DNA from: Anabaena catenula FACHB-362
Lineage (GTDB): Bacteria; Cyanobacteriota; Cyanobacteriia; Cyanobacteriales; Nostocaceae
DNA length: 64,000 bases
Assembly: GCF_014698735.1 (NCBI RefSeq)
Contig: NZ_JACJTQ010000006.1
Span: forward strand, 62,001-126,000
Direction: 5' to 3'
A program made the translations under genes and the position numbers. The stretch's first letter is position 1. Every line of letters starts with the position of its first letter. This document shows, one piece after another, positions 9,686 through 18,230 of this stretch. Below the pieces are notes generated by a model. It made no database searches and was not told the origin of the DNA. It saw only the letters and a program-made list of their open reading frames with translations.

Positions 9686-9933
9686 TCAGCTTTATCCCAT
9701 TCTGTTATATTCACATCATCTAATAAGACATCATCGCGTTTTTCTGCCATTTCTATAAATGCTTTTTCCCAACCTTTTCTTACTTGTTCAACTGGGCGAA
9801 TAATGAGATGATTACCGTGAACTTCTATTTCTACTTCTGAGTTAATTCCGCTTTGTTCTAATAAGGTCTTGGGGATGCGTAACCCTTGGGAATTGCCGAT
9901 TTTGACTATTCGGGTTTTTATTGATGTACCCAT
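9673..9933 (-). CDS. mazE: MazE-like AbrB-fold antitoxin
   Basis: An 86-residue antitoxin. The first half, KTRIVKIGNSQGLRIPKTLL, is a SpoVT/AbrB swapped-hairpin DNA-binding domain; the acidic, tryptophan-containing tail (DDVLLDDVNITEWDKAEW) should wrap around MazF. It is first in the operon and overlaps mazF, as expected for an autoregulated pair. The HEPN-type gene at 10130 is divergent, so the roughly 200-base gap between them may carry promoters for both. Confidence 0.88.
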   Translation of the reverse strand: MGTSIKTRIVKIGNSQGLRIPKTLLEQSGINSEVEIEVHGNHLIIRPVEQVRKGWEKAFIEMAEKRDDVLLDDVNITEWDKAEWQW

Positions 9934-10129
9934 TTTTTGTTTTTGGGGATAAGGTGGTATCTACATTGTAATTACCGGAATAGGAATGGTCAAGTAGAAA
10001 AGTGGAAGTGGTGGTGTAAAATTATGATATGGGTTAAGATTTTTTTAATCTTCTAGACATAGAAGTACGGAGAGTTTTTTGGCTGTTTATGTTATACTGC
10101 TTTGAAAAACTACTTTATTTAATCAAATA

Positions 10130-11461
10130 ATGGAAATTATACTCAACATTAACCAAAAATTGTTGCATGGGAAAATAATAACTAAAAAAGTATTCCAGTC
10201 AATTAATTTTCTTGTAAACAAGAGAGATATAATAAATACTATCAGCGATATAGATGATTTTATTTACCATATAATCAACCATCCAACAGATGATTTAGAG
10301 GCATTAGAATTTCATCTTAACCGTGTCAGCTTGAAAATAGCCGAAGTTTTATGGATAAGAGAAATCTTTATTAGCAGAAGTGTTATTGAATCATTATTAT
10401 TTTCATTAATCAAAGATCCTCATGTTAATGATCCTATTGAAAAATTTTTGTATCTCATTGAAGATTATGGTTTGCATAGACCAGGACTTGTTATTTATCC
10501 TATTCATTCATTTGGTATACTTGGTTTCGGTTATGCTCGTTTTTTCACAAAAAGTAAAGCATATTTTTTATTGGAGGATGCAGGTATAGCAATTACGCCT
10601 CAGTCAAATTCTAAAGAAGTTCTTTATTCATTACTAGAAGAAATTCCCTTTAAAATGGGAATTCAAGAAAAAGTACCTATAGATTCCATAGAACATTATA
10701 CAAGAAGTCGTTCTCTAAGATGGTTAACTAACAATCCATTGTTATTTGTCAGGGTGAACATTTTTAAGGGAGGATACTATGAAAATCAGTTTTTACTTAT
10801 CATCAAATTAAAAATTGCTAAATCCTTGATTTTAATGCTTTCAGTATTAGGAAAAACATCGGAAGAATTCGATGGAATGAAAAAGTTTAGTTCATCTAAA
10901 CTTAATAACTTCGAGACTTTAGACATCAAGCATTATTTAGTTTTTCAAGTTGGATTAAATAATGAACAAAATTTAGATGGCTTTTGTGTTCCAATTAACG
11001 TCAATAGATCAGGATTAGCTGAATTATCATCATTGAAAATAGAGTTATATCCAAATGAATGGCAGGATAAAACAGATATATTGCAGCAGGTAGAATCTGC
11101 ACTGCGAAAAGTTGAAAGTGGTTATATTTCCAATTGCATCAATTTTCAAAAAAATAGACAAGAAACTGTAAAATCACGAGTTTACCGTAAAATTTTTGAT
11201 TCTATCAAATATTTTGAACGTTCATTCCGTGATAAATCTGAAATAGAAGATAGTATCGTTAATTTAGCAATAAGTTTTGAATGCTTGTTAACTGATTTTT
11301 ATGCTAAAGGAGTGTACAAAAGAATAATTAGGCGAGCGAGAATAGCTTTAGAGAGTGTGCCAAATTTTGAAATATTTTATACATCTGTGGATAATTTATA
11401 TACATCCAGAAGTCAGATTGTCCATTTAGGTAGAACTGTCAAGACTATTACTGTATCCTAA
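10130..11461 (+). CDS. Large protein with C-terminal HEPN-type (Apea-like) motif
   Basis: A 443-residue AT-rich gene of unknown function. The first 330 residues match nothing I recognise. The C terminus (about 360-435) reads like an Apea-like HEPN domain: a helix with SIVNLAISFECLLTD, a basic helix, then LYTSRSQIVHLG, containing the RxxxxH motif that forms the catalytic site of HEPN ribonucleases. The protein stops only 12 residues after that histidine, whereas such domains usually have one more helix, so the end may be slightly truncated. It stands divergent to mazEF. A role in RNA cleavage or abortive defence is inference only. Confidence 0.6.
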   Translation: MEIILNINQKLLHGKIITKKVFQSINFLVNKRDIINTISDIDDFIYHIINHPTDDLEALEFHLNRVSLKIAEVLWIREIFISRSVIESLLFSLIKDPHVNDPIEKFLYLIEDYGLHRPGLVIYPIHSFGILGFGYARFFTKSKAYFLLEDAGIAITPQSNSKEVLYSLLEEIPFKMGIQEKVPIDSIEHYTRSRSLRWLTNNPLLFVRVNIFKGGYYENQFLLIIKLKIAKSLILMLSVLGKTSEEFDGMKKFSSSKLNNFETLDIKHYLVFQVGLNNEQNLDGFCVPINVNRSGLAELSSLKIELYPNEWQDKTDILQQVESALRKVESGYISNCINFQKNRQETVKSRVYRKIFDSIKYFERSFRDKSEIEDSIVNLAISFECLLTDFYAKGVYKRIIRRARIALESVPNFEIFYTSVDNLYTSRSQIVHLGRTVKTITVS

Positions 11462-11559
11462 CTAATTGATATAGCATTTCCTAGTTGGTGAAGTACAAAA
11501 TCATCTGCGTTTATCTGCGTCCATCTGCGTTTAATCATTACAGCTTGTACCTCATATAA

Positions 11560-11886
11560 ATGAAAAAGCTATTATTCCTCTGTAGCCAAAATAGACTACG
11601 CAGCCCTACCGCTGAAGCTGTATTCTGTGAATATCCAGGATTAGAAGTAGATTCCGCAGGTTTAGACAGAACCGCCGAAATCCCAGTCTCTACAGAAGCT
11701 ATAGAATGGGCTGATATCATCTTTGTGATGGAAAAATCCCATAAAAGCAAACTATCTAAGAACTTCCAACTCTTTCTCAAAGGTAAAAGGGTAATCTGTT
11801 TAGATATCCCTGATGAATATGAATATATGCAAGCAGATTTAATTGAGTTATTAAAGCGTAAGGTTTTACCGCTATTGGGAACATAA
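11560..11886 (+). CDS. Low-molecular-weight protein-tyrosine-phosphatase-like protein
   Basis: A compact 108-residue member of the low-molecular-weight phosphatase/arsenate-reductase fold. The N-terminal P-loop CSQNRLRSPTAE (Cys8, Arg14) fits the C-x5-R active-site signature. A candidate acid loop is LDIPDEYEYM, giving Asp near residue 86. It is shorter than typical 150-residue members, but small stand-alone versions are common in bacteria. Substrate unknown. No operon partner: the next gene starts 205 bases downstream. Confidence 0.85.
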   Translation: MKKLLFLCSQNRLRSPTAEAVFCEYPGLEVDSAGLDRTAEIPVSTEAIEWADIIFVMEKSHKSKLSKNFQLFLKGKRVICLDIPDEYEYMQADLIELLKRKVLPLLGT

Positions 11887-12091
11887 TAGCTGTTTCCCTC
11901 CCTACCCTTTAACTTGAATATATATATTAAGTATTGTTTCCACAACTTCTGCACAATCTTGGTCTAAATTAAAACTATAAGAGTACTGCGACTATTGCTG
12001 GAGTTGGATGATTTTCGTTGAATCGACCATCGCTATCCGTAGTCATCATCACTCTGATTATACCAAATTAACTTTTTAATCGAGAGTAGAC

Positions 12092-13291
12092 ATGAATAAT
12101 CTAAAACCTATAGAATCCACTAGCCTTTTTCAAGAATTCCAAATTTGTACACAACTGCAATATAACGGACAATTAAATATCAAAAGTTCAGAAGGAAAAA
12201 CATGGCTTTTCTATTATCGTCTAGGACAGCTAGTTTGGGCAACAGGAGGAACTCATCCATCTCGACGGTTGCGGAGAAATTTAGCTAAATATTGTCCCTA
12301 TCTTGATATTAGTAAATTAAACTTAAGTCCTGAAAATACATCAATAGAACATTGGGATTATCACTTTCTGGACAACCTGCTTCAAGGTAATAAAATCAAA
12401 GCCGAACAAATTAACGCGATTGTAGAAAATACAATATCTGAACTTTTATTTGATTTAGCCCAGCAGGCAAATTCTACTTCTTTAACTTGCCAAAAAAACC
12501 AAAATATCATCTTAGAAGCACCAATTAGTTCCACAACTGCAAATATGTTTTTCAGGCAAATGCAAGACTTTTGGGATAGTTGGTCAAACGCTGGATTAGC
12601 AAGTTTTTCTCCTGACTTAGCACCAGTTTTGGTCAAACCAGAGGAACTTAAAAGACAAGTAAGTCCATTAGTATACAAAAATTTTGAGACTTTTCTCAAC
12701 GGCAAACATACGCTGTGGGATTTATCTGTAAAAATGAAACAGAGCGTTATCAAAATTGCCCATTCCTTGCTTCCTTATATTAATCAAGGAATAACAGCAC
12801 TGGTAGAAGTCCCCGACTTGCCGTTACTAGTAATGAAAGTTAAAAACAACTACAACAGTAACAAAAAATCAAATAATCCGAATGCTCCATTAATAGCTTG
12901 TATTGATGATAGCCCCCAAGTTTGTCAAATGTTAGAGAGAATTGTTATCTCCAATGGAATGAGGTTTATCAAAATTGAAGATCCTTTACAAGCTCTACCA
13001 ATTTTAATTGAGAATAAGCCAGACTTCATTTTTTTAGATTTGATTATGCCAGGGATAAATGGTTATGAACTCTGTGCAACTTTACGACGAACTTCTTTGT
13101 TTGCTAAGACACCTATAGTCATTTTGACAGGCAGTGATGGTGTTTTTGATAGAGTTCGATCTAAAGTTTTTGGTGCTACAGATTTTATGAACAAACCCGT
13201 AGCTACAGATAAATTGGTGGGGATAGTAGATAAATATTTAGGTACTGTACCAACCATAGATAATCTGTCTAATTTGGCATTTTGTTCTTAA
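12092..13291 (+). CDS. PatA-like response regulator (PATAN domain plus receiver)
   Basis: A 399-residue regulator. Residues about 10-120 look like the PATAN (DUF4388-like) region found in PatA and phototaxis/pilus regulators of cyanobacteria. A helical linker follows, and residues 266-385 are a receiver with acidic pocket IDDS (271-274), phosphoacceptor Asp316 in FLDLIMP, ILTGSD and the conserved Lys in MNKPV. There is no DNA-binding output domain, so signalling is probably by protein interaction, as for PatA and PixG/PilG regulators. It opens the two-component island that reaches to 22.6 kb. Confidence 0.87.
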   Translation: MNNLKPIESTSLFQEFQICTQLQYNGQLNIKSSEGKTWLFYYRLGQLVWATGGTHPSRRLRRNLAKYCPYLDISKLNLSPENTSIEHWDYHFLDNLLQGNKIKAEQINAIVENTISELLFDLAQQANSTSLTCQKNQNIILEAPISSTTANMFFRQMQDFWDSWSNAGLASFSPDLAPVLVKPEELKRQVSPLVYKNFETFLNGKHTLWDLSVKMKQSVIKIAHSLLPYINQGITALVEVPDLPLLVMKVKNNYNSNKKSNNPNAPLIACIDDSPQVCQMLERIVISNGMRFIKIEDPLQALPILIENKPDFIFLDLIMPGINGYELCATLRRTSLFAKTPIVILTGSDGVFDRVRSKVFGATDFMNKPVATDKLVGIVDKYLGTVPTIDNLSNLAFCS

Positions 13292-13300
13292 ATTAAATAT

Positions 13301-14464
13301 CTAAATATCGGAAATTGCTTTCCCTGGATAACGGGGTAGGTATACAGTAATCTTTGTACCTATTTGTTCTTTACTTTCCAGTAAAATCCTTCCTTGATGA
13401 ACTTCCACACATTTTTTCACCACCGCAAGTCCTAAACCAGTTCCTTTAATATCACCGACATTACTAGAGCGGTAGAATGCTTCAAACAAGTATGGTTGAT
13501 TTTCTAAGGGAATCCCCATGCCTTGATCTCGGACTTGGAATATAGTCATGTGGTTTTGACATTCTAAATCAAGATAAACCGGCTCTCCAGGATGAGAATA
13601 TTTAATAGCATTAGAGAGTAAGTTATTCAGTATTCGCTGGAGTATTGTTAAATCCATTTCTGCCTGGGTTGAGTCTCCCAAGCAAGTGAAACATATTTGA
13701 TTTTGATCACCTAGACTATATTTTAGGGTGTCAATGAGTTCGTGACAAAATTCCTGCAAGTTAACTGATACAGTTTTATACTGCATTTTTCCCACTTCCA
13801 TACTACCGATGAGCAGGATGTCATCCAATAAAGAAAGCAGGTTATCAACAGCAGTATTAATCTTGTTAATGTAACGGTTGATTGTCTCAGGAGCCGGAGT
13901 TTCTCCACCACATTCAAGCAATCCGGCAAAACCTTGAATACTGGTAAGCGGATTGCGGAAATCATGGGAAATCATGGATACAAACTCTGACTTGAGACGG
14001 TTGAGTTCTTGCTCCTGTTCTAAAGCTTTTAGTGCTTTTGCTTTTGCTTGTTGGAGTTCTATTTGCATTCGTCGCAAACTTAATTGATTCTCAATGCGAG
14101 CTAGTACTTCTTCGACTTGAAAAGGTTTGGTAATATAGTCTACTGCTCCGACGCGAAAAGCTCTGACTTTATCTATGGTTTCGCTGAGGGCGCTGAGGAA
14201 AATTACGGGAATTTCTTGAGTATGCTGATCTCGTTTTAACTGCTCACAAACCTGATAGCCATTGATATTGGGCATATTAATGTCTAAGAGGATAATATCT
14301 GGATGCTCCATGGCCACAGCCTTGAGTGCGATCGCACCGTTATTGGCACAACGTACCTCATACCCCTGTTCTTCCAGCATACTGGAAAGTAAATGTAAAT
14401 TGTTTGGCGTATCGTCAACAATCAGAATGTTACCTTTACCTGGATCAGTGTGAAAGTTGTTCAT
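13301..14464 (-). CDS. Receiver-linked sensor histidine kinase
   Basis: A 387-residue soluble protein: N-terminal receiver (about 12-130, Asp61 in LLDINMP), a coiled linker, HisKA dimerisation domain with His167 in MISHDFRNPLTSIQGF, then HATPase with N-box LNNLLSNAIKYSH, G1 DQGMGIP and G2 GTGLGLAVVKK. No membrane segment, so it relays a signal from another kinase. It is transcribed convergently to the PATAN regulator (gap 9 bases) and downstream of the regulator gene at 14490-15995; the two are on the same strand and probably co-transcribed. Confidence 0.92.
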   Translation of the reverse strand: MNNFHTDPGKGNILIVDDTPNNLHLLSSMLEEQGYEVRCANNGAIALKAVAMEHPDIILLDINMPNINGYQVCEQLKRDQHTQEIPVIFLSALSETIDKVRAFRVGAVDYITKPFQVEEVLARIENQLSLRRMQIELQQAKAKALKALEQEQELNRLKSEFVSMISHDFRNPLTSIQGFAGLLECGGETPAPETINRYINKINTAVDNLLSLLDDILLIGSMEVGKMQYKTVSVNLQEFCHELIDTLKYSLGDQNQICFTCLGDSTQAEMDLTILQRILNNLLSNAIKYSHPGEPVYLDLECQNHMTIFQVRDQGMGIPLENQPYLFEAFYRSSNVGDIKGTGLGLAVVKKCVEVHQGRILLESKEQIGTKITVYLPRYPGKAISDI

Positions 14465-14489
14465 AATTAACAGCTACAAGTCAATCTGT

Positions 14490-15995
14490 CTAAATCTGAT
14501 TTCTGATGGTGCGGATGCGCTGGAGACGATTGACAATTCTGATTAAGAGTTCCTGAGCGACAATTGGCTTTGTCAAGTAGTCATCAGCACCTTTAACAAA
14601 AGCCTGTTGCAAAGTCTCTACATCAGTACAGCCACTCAGAAACAGTATAGGCAGCCAATTCCAGTCATGATTTTGACGTATAGACTCACATAAATGCAAC
14701 CCTTCAGTTCCACTAGGCATATTGACATCAAGAATCACAAAATCTGGGCGAGTTAAATTCAATGTTTTCCAGAAATCATCGGGATTATCTAAGCAAGTCA
14801 GTTTCACTCCTAAAGGTTCCAGCAATGTTTTGAGTATGAGCAAAATTTGTGGATCATCATCAACTACCAAAATTTTGGCATTGATTGGCTCAAATAGCTG
14901 ATAATTATGGGCTATAGTCTGGATATCAATTACTTCTTGAATGGGTCCTTCCAGTTCCTGACGTAAGGTAATCACCAAAGGCTCTAATTTCCGAGCCAAT
15001 TTCTGTAGGTAAATAATAGTAAACTGCGATCGCATCTGAAATTCAGATTCAAATAGAACTTCAATTTGCCGCGCTAGAGTACTCCCTTTGTCAAAGCCAA
15101 ACATACCCAGAGACCCTGCCAGCTTATGAGCATTTTGAATAAGTTGTAAACATAAATTTTCATCAAATATCCCTAATTCCAGAGAGGGAATTGCTGCTTC
15201 GACAATACTTAAGCGCTCAAAAGTTAAGTTTTTTGTACTCTGCCATATTTCTGCAACAGCGTTATCTAAAGTTTCCTGCTTCACTGAACTGACAACCGTT
15301 TGATTATGACTAGACGAAATAAAAGTAGGATTAATCCTATATCCTTGTCCATAAACCGTTTCCAGCAAATCAACCGCACCAACGGCTTTTAACTGACGAC
15401 GAATATTTTTAATGTGAGATCTAACCGTAGATTCATGAGGTGGTTCAGCATCAAACGGCCACAAATGATCAACAATATCTCTGCAACTGTAAACCCGTTT
15501 TTGATTGCGGAGAAACAACTCCACCAAGAGGTACTCTTTGCGACTGAATGGCAGCACCTGTCCCCGATAAGTCACCTCATGCATATTCGAGTCCAGATGT
15601 AGCTCACCACAAATGAGCAGAGGATTTGCAGAAATACTGCCACGACGGATTAATGCACGAATTCTGGCTGCAAGTTCTTGGATATTAAAAGGCTTAACAA
15701 CATAATCATCTGCTCCACTATCTAGCCCTACCAGCTTATCAGTCGTGGTATCACGAGCCGTCAACAGCATCACCAAAACTGGATTTTGCTGATCTCTCAG
15801 ACGACGGCAAAAGCTGATACCATCCAGTTTAGGGAGCATCACATCCAACAAAACCAGATCATACTGAAAGCCTTCTACCAACTCCCAACCAGACTCACCA
15901 TCTTTAGCTACATCGACAACATAGTTCTGCTCCCGTAGCAGTCTTGTCAAAACTCCTACTATACTTTCATCATCGTCTACCAGCAGAATCCTCAT
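14490..15995 (-). CDS. Four-module response regulator REC-wHTH-HPt-REC
   Basis: A 501-residue regulator with an uncommon order. It starts with an OmpR-type receiver (1-118, Asp51 in LLDVMLP) and a winged-helix DNA-binding domain (about 127-222, ending YGQGYRINP). An HPt module follows (about 250-345, His290 in NAHKLAGSLG), then a second receiver (373-495, Asp423 in ILDVNMP). The protein therefore combines phosphotransfer and DNA binding in one chain. It is the first gene of a two-gene minus-strand unit with the kinase at 13301-14464, 25 bases apart, and that kinase's receiver could exchange phosphate with the HPt. Regulated genes are unknown. Confidence 0.9.
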   Translation of the reverse strand: MRILLVDDDESIVGVLTRLLREQNYVVDVAKDGESGWELVEGFQYDLVLLDVMLPKLDGISFCRRLRDQQNPVLVMLLTARDTTTDKLVGLDSGADDYVVKPFNIQELAARIRALIRRGSISANPLLICGELHLDSNMHEVTYRGQVLPFSRKEYLLVELFLRNQKRVYSCRDIVDHLWPFDAEPPHESTVRSHIKNIRRQLKAVGAVDLLETVYGQGYRINPTFISSSHNQTVVSSVKQETLDNAVAEIWQSTKNLTFERLSIVEAAIPSLELGIFDENLCLQLIQNAHKLAGSLGMFGFDKGSTLARQIEVLFESEFQMRSQFTIIYLQKLARKLEPLVITLRQELEGPIQEVIDIQTIAHNYQLFEPINAKILVVDDDPQILLILKTLLEPLGVKLTCLDNPDDFWKTLNLTRPDFVILDVNMPSGTEGLHLCESIRQNHDWNWLPILFLSGCTDVETLQQAFVKGADDYLTKPIVAQELLIRIVNRLQRIRTIRNQI

Positions 15996-16230
15996 AAGCT
16001 TTGATACTAGTATCCCAAGACGGAATTAAAAATTAAACATTAAAAATGAATACAGCATGAACTTTTCAGAGATTGGGAATAGGTGGTTTATTTCCGTCCT
16101 GCGGTACTAGTGCAATTCATCGAGAAGAAAGCAAGTTTTACTAATGGGATAAAATCTATCCATAACTACTAACTTACTGCCATACAGTTGAGTTTTGTAC
16201 TCTAGTTGACGACGGAACTCATAAAAGCCC

Positions 16231-16611
16231 ATGAAAACAAAAAAAGTTTTGGTGATAGATGATGAAGATGATATTCGGGAAGTGGCTAAAATTAGCCTAG
16301 AAATCATGGCAGGATTAGAGGTAATCTTGGCTCGAACTAGCAGCGAAGGACTGCAAAAAGCCGAGACTGAGCAGCCTGATGCAATTTTGCTAGATGTGAT
16401 GCTGCCAGACATGGATGGATTAATGACATTTCAAAAACTCCAATCTAACCCAGCCACAAAGCATATTCCCGTCATTCTGCTAACTGCCAAAGTACAAGCA
16501 TCAGATCAACGCCGCTTTGCTGATTTAGCTGTTAAAGCCATGATTGCCAAACCCTTTAAACCTGCTCAATTAGCTGAACAGCTGTTGGTGGCTCTAGGTT
16601 GGAAAAAATGA
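16231..16611 (+). CDS. Single-domain response regulator
   Basis: A 126-residue CheY-like receiver only: acidic pair IDDEDD (9-14), phosphoacceptor Asp55 in LLDVMLPD, Thr in LLTAK and Lys in IAKPF. It has no output domain and most likely acts as a phosphate shuttle or protein-docking switch for one of the neighbouring kinases. It lies divergent from the REC-wHTH-HPt-REC gene and 91 bases ahead of the DHp-EAL gene, which it may control. Confidence 0.93.
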   Translation: MKTKKVLVIDDEDDIREVAKISLEIMAGLEVILARTSSEGLQKAETEQPDAILLDVMLPDMDGLMTFQKLQSNPATKHIPVILLTAKVQASDQRRFADLAVKAMIAKPFKPAQLAEQLLVALGWKK

Positions 16612-16702
16612 AGTTGGCGTTGCTACTCCACATATTTTCCATAATTGCTCCCTATTCTTCTTAACTATCAGCCTATTACTTTGTCAAGACAAAGTATCAA
16701 AT

Positions 16703-17770
16703 ATGACTATTCCTCAGCTATTAAAGTTCCAACCTGTTGAAATTAATACGCCCAACTTGAACGATGAGATGTTCTTGGATATCAGTCATGAGTTGCGTAC
16801 CCCTTTGACTGTAATCCAGGTGGCACTAGAGCTTTTAAGCTGTGGTAAATTGGGTACTCTCTCCCAACAGGAACAGCGACTGGTGGAGATTGCTGCTAAC
16901 AATGCCGAACGGCTCATGAAATTGACGAATGCAATTGAGCGACAACCAGAAACTCAAACCACATTCCTATCTGCGGATGAACTAGCTCAACTGCGATTAG
17001 AGCGAGATATGAAATCGGCTATAGTTCACAACGAGTTTAAGCTTTGTTATCAGCCCATTGTTTGCATGAAAAACGGCGAAATTTTAGGTTTTGAAGCCTT
17101 AATCCGCTGGCAACATCCTACTCTGGGATTAGTATCTCCTGATCAATTTATACCTTTAGCAGAGAGAAGCGGCTTGATTATCGAAATTGACGCATGGGTT
17201 TTGCAAGAGGCTTGCCGTCAACTGGGCACCTGGCAACAGCAGTTTCCTAATCATTTTGATTCTCTGAGTGTCAGCGTCAATATTTCTAGTCAACAGTTAG
17301 CATCTCCTCATGTAGTTGCACAAGTCAAGCAGATTTTACAAGATACAGGTTTGCAGTCTCAAAACTTAGTATTAGAGATTACTGAGACTGCGATGGTAGA
17401 GAATGCAGTCACTGCCAAGCAAACACTAGAAAACCTGCGAAAGCTGGGAGTACGGATATATATCGATGATTTTGGCACTGGTTATTCTTCTCTGAGCCGA
17501 CTTTATGAACTACCACTGGATGTCTTAAAAATTGATCGTTCTTTTGTCCAAAAACTGGATTTATCAAGCGGAAAGCACGTAGTTCGAGCGATTATCAACC
17601 TAGCCCATGACTTAGGAATTGAAGTGATTGCCGAGGGCGTGGAAAAAGTCGAACAAATTTTAAAACTTCAGTTGCTTGGTTGTACCAAGGGACAAGGATA
17701 TTTCTTTGCCAAACCTCTAGAAAATCATGCAGCTACAGATTTACTTTTTAGATTAGCAGTTAACATCTAA
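16703..17770 (+). CDS. HisKA (DHp)-EAL fusion, probable c-di-GMP phosphodiesterase
   Basis: A 355-residue protein of unusual build. Residues 18-85 are a histidine-kinase dimerisation domain with His29 in the H-box DISHELRTPLTVIQ, but no HATPase domain follows. Instead an EAL domain occupies about 100-350 with apparently complete catalytic residues: EAL (131-133), Asn193, Glu225 in LEITET, DDFGTG (255-260), Lys276, Glu311 in AEGVE and Gln331. It should hydrolyse cyclic di-GMP. The DHp part could accept phosphate from a kinase such as the 1442-residue protein downstream, or simply dimerise. No membrane segment or signal peptide. Confidence 0.88.
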   Translation: MTIPQLLKFQPVEINTPNLNDEMFLDISHELRTPLTVIQVALELLSCGKLGTLSQQEQRLVEIAANNAERLMKLTNAIERQPETQTTFLSADELAQLRLERDMKSAIVHNEFKLCYQPIVCMKNGEILGFEALIRWQHPTLGLVSPDQFIPLAERSGLIIEIDAWVLQEACRQLGTWQQQFPNHFDSLSVSVNISSQQLASPHVVAQVKQILQDTGLQSQNLVLEITETAMVENAVTAKQTLENLRKLGVRIYIDDFGTGYSSLSRLYELPLDVLKIDRSFVQKLDLSSGKHVVRAIINLAHDLGIEVIAEGVEKVEQILKLQLLGCTKGQGYFFAKPLENHAATDLLFRLAVNI

Positions 17771-17930
17771 TTACTAATTCGTAATTCGTAATTCGTAATT
17801 CGTAGTTCGGAATTCGTAGTTCGTAATTCGTAGTTTGTATTTCGTAATAATGCCTCCGGCAGGCTACGCCAACGTAGTTCGTAATAATGCCTACAGCAAG
17901 CTACGCCAATGTAGTTCGTAACGGAGATTT
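17771..17930. repeat. Tandem AATTCGT repeats and CCTACGCCAA palindromes
   Basis: About seven tandem copies of a 7-base AATTCGT/AGTTCGT unit (17775-17850), then two copies of an AATGCCT...GCTACGCCAA segment about 45 bases apart. Similar AATTCGT runs occur at 25050-25105. Non-coding. Confidence 0.85.
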
Positions 17931-17939
17931 AGACCTCCT

Positions 17940-18066
17940 GATAAGTAGGTGAACAGAAAAAAACCAAAATATGTAACGAAAAGTAAAATCTCCCAAAACC
18001 TCTTCTCTATTCCCTGTTAAGAGTTCCCTTGTCATAACGACAATTTTTAACGCCAACCTACTTATC
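17940..18066. repeat. Possible miniature inverted-repeat element (A type)
   Basis: Perfect 11-bp inverted repeats GATAAGTAGGT (17940-17950) and ACCTACTTATC (18056-18066) enclose about 105 bases without a reading frame. Size and structure are those of a MITE. The right end overlaps the left end of the next element, suggesting nested insertion. Confidence 0.45.
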
Positions 18067-18151
18067 GTGTTCAGTTCAAGACTTATAATGAGGGAACCGC
18101 GCGGGGACAAGTCGAGTTTTTTTTGATAAGTAATTAAACGAACTTGATATA
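18062..18151. repeat. MITE-like element, copy 1 (about 90 bp)
   Basis: The ends are imperfect inverted repeats: TTATCGTGTTCAGTTCAAGA on the left, and the complement of ATTAAACGAACTTGATAT on the right. The centre contains GGAACCGCGCGGGGAC and a run of eight or nine T. A second copy in the opposite orientation lies at 34961-35050. CTAC occurs on both sides and may be a target duplication. Confidence 0.65.
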
Positions 18152-18230
18152 ACTACTGAATTCTTAAATTCAACCTAGTAAAGCGAGATGAGCAAACAGA
18201 AAATCGTCTTTATCCAGAATAAAAATAAGT

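Noticed and set aside
17771-17850. CRISPR-like array of AATTCGT units
   Set aside because: The units are 7 bases with no spacers; this is a simple tandem repeat.
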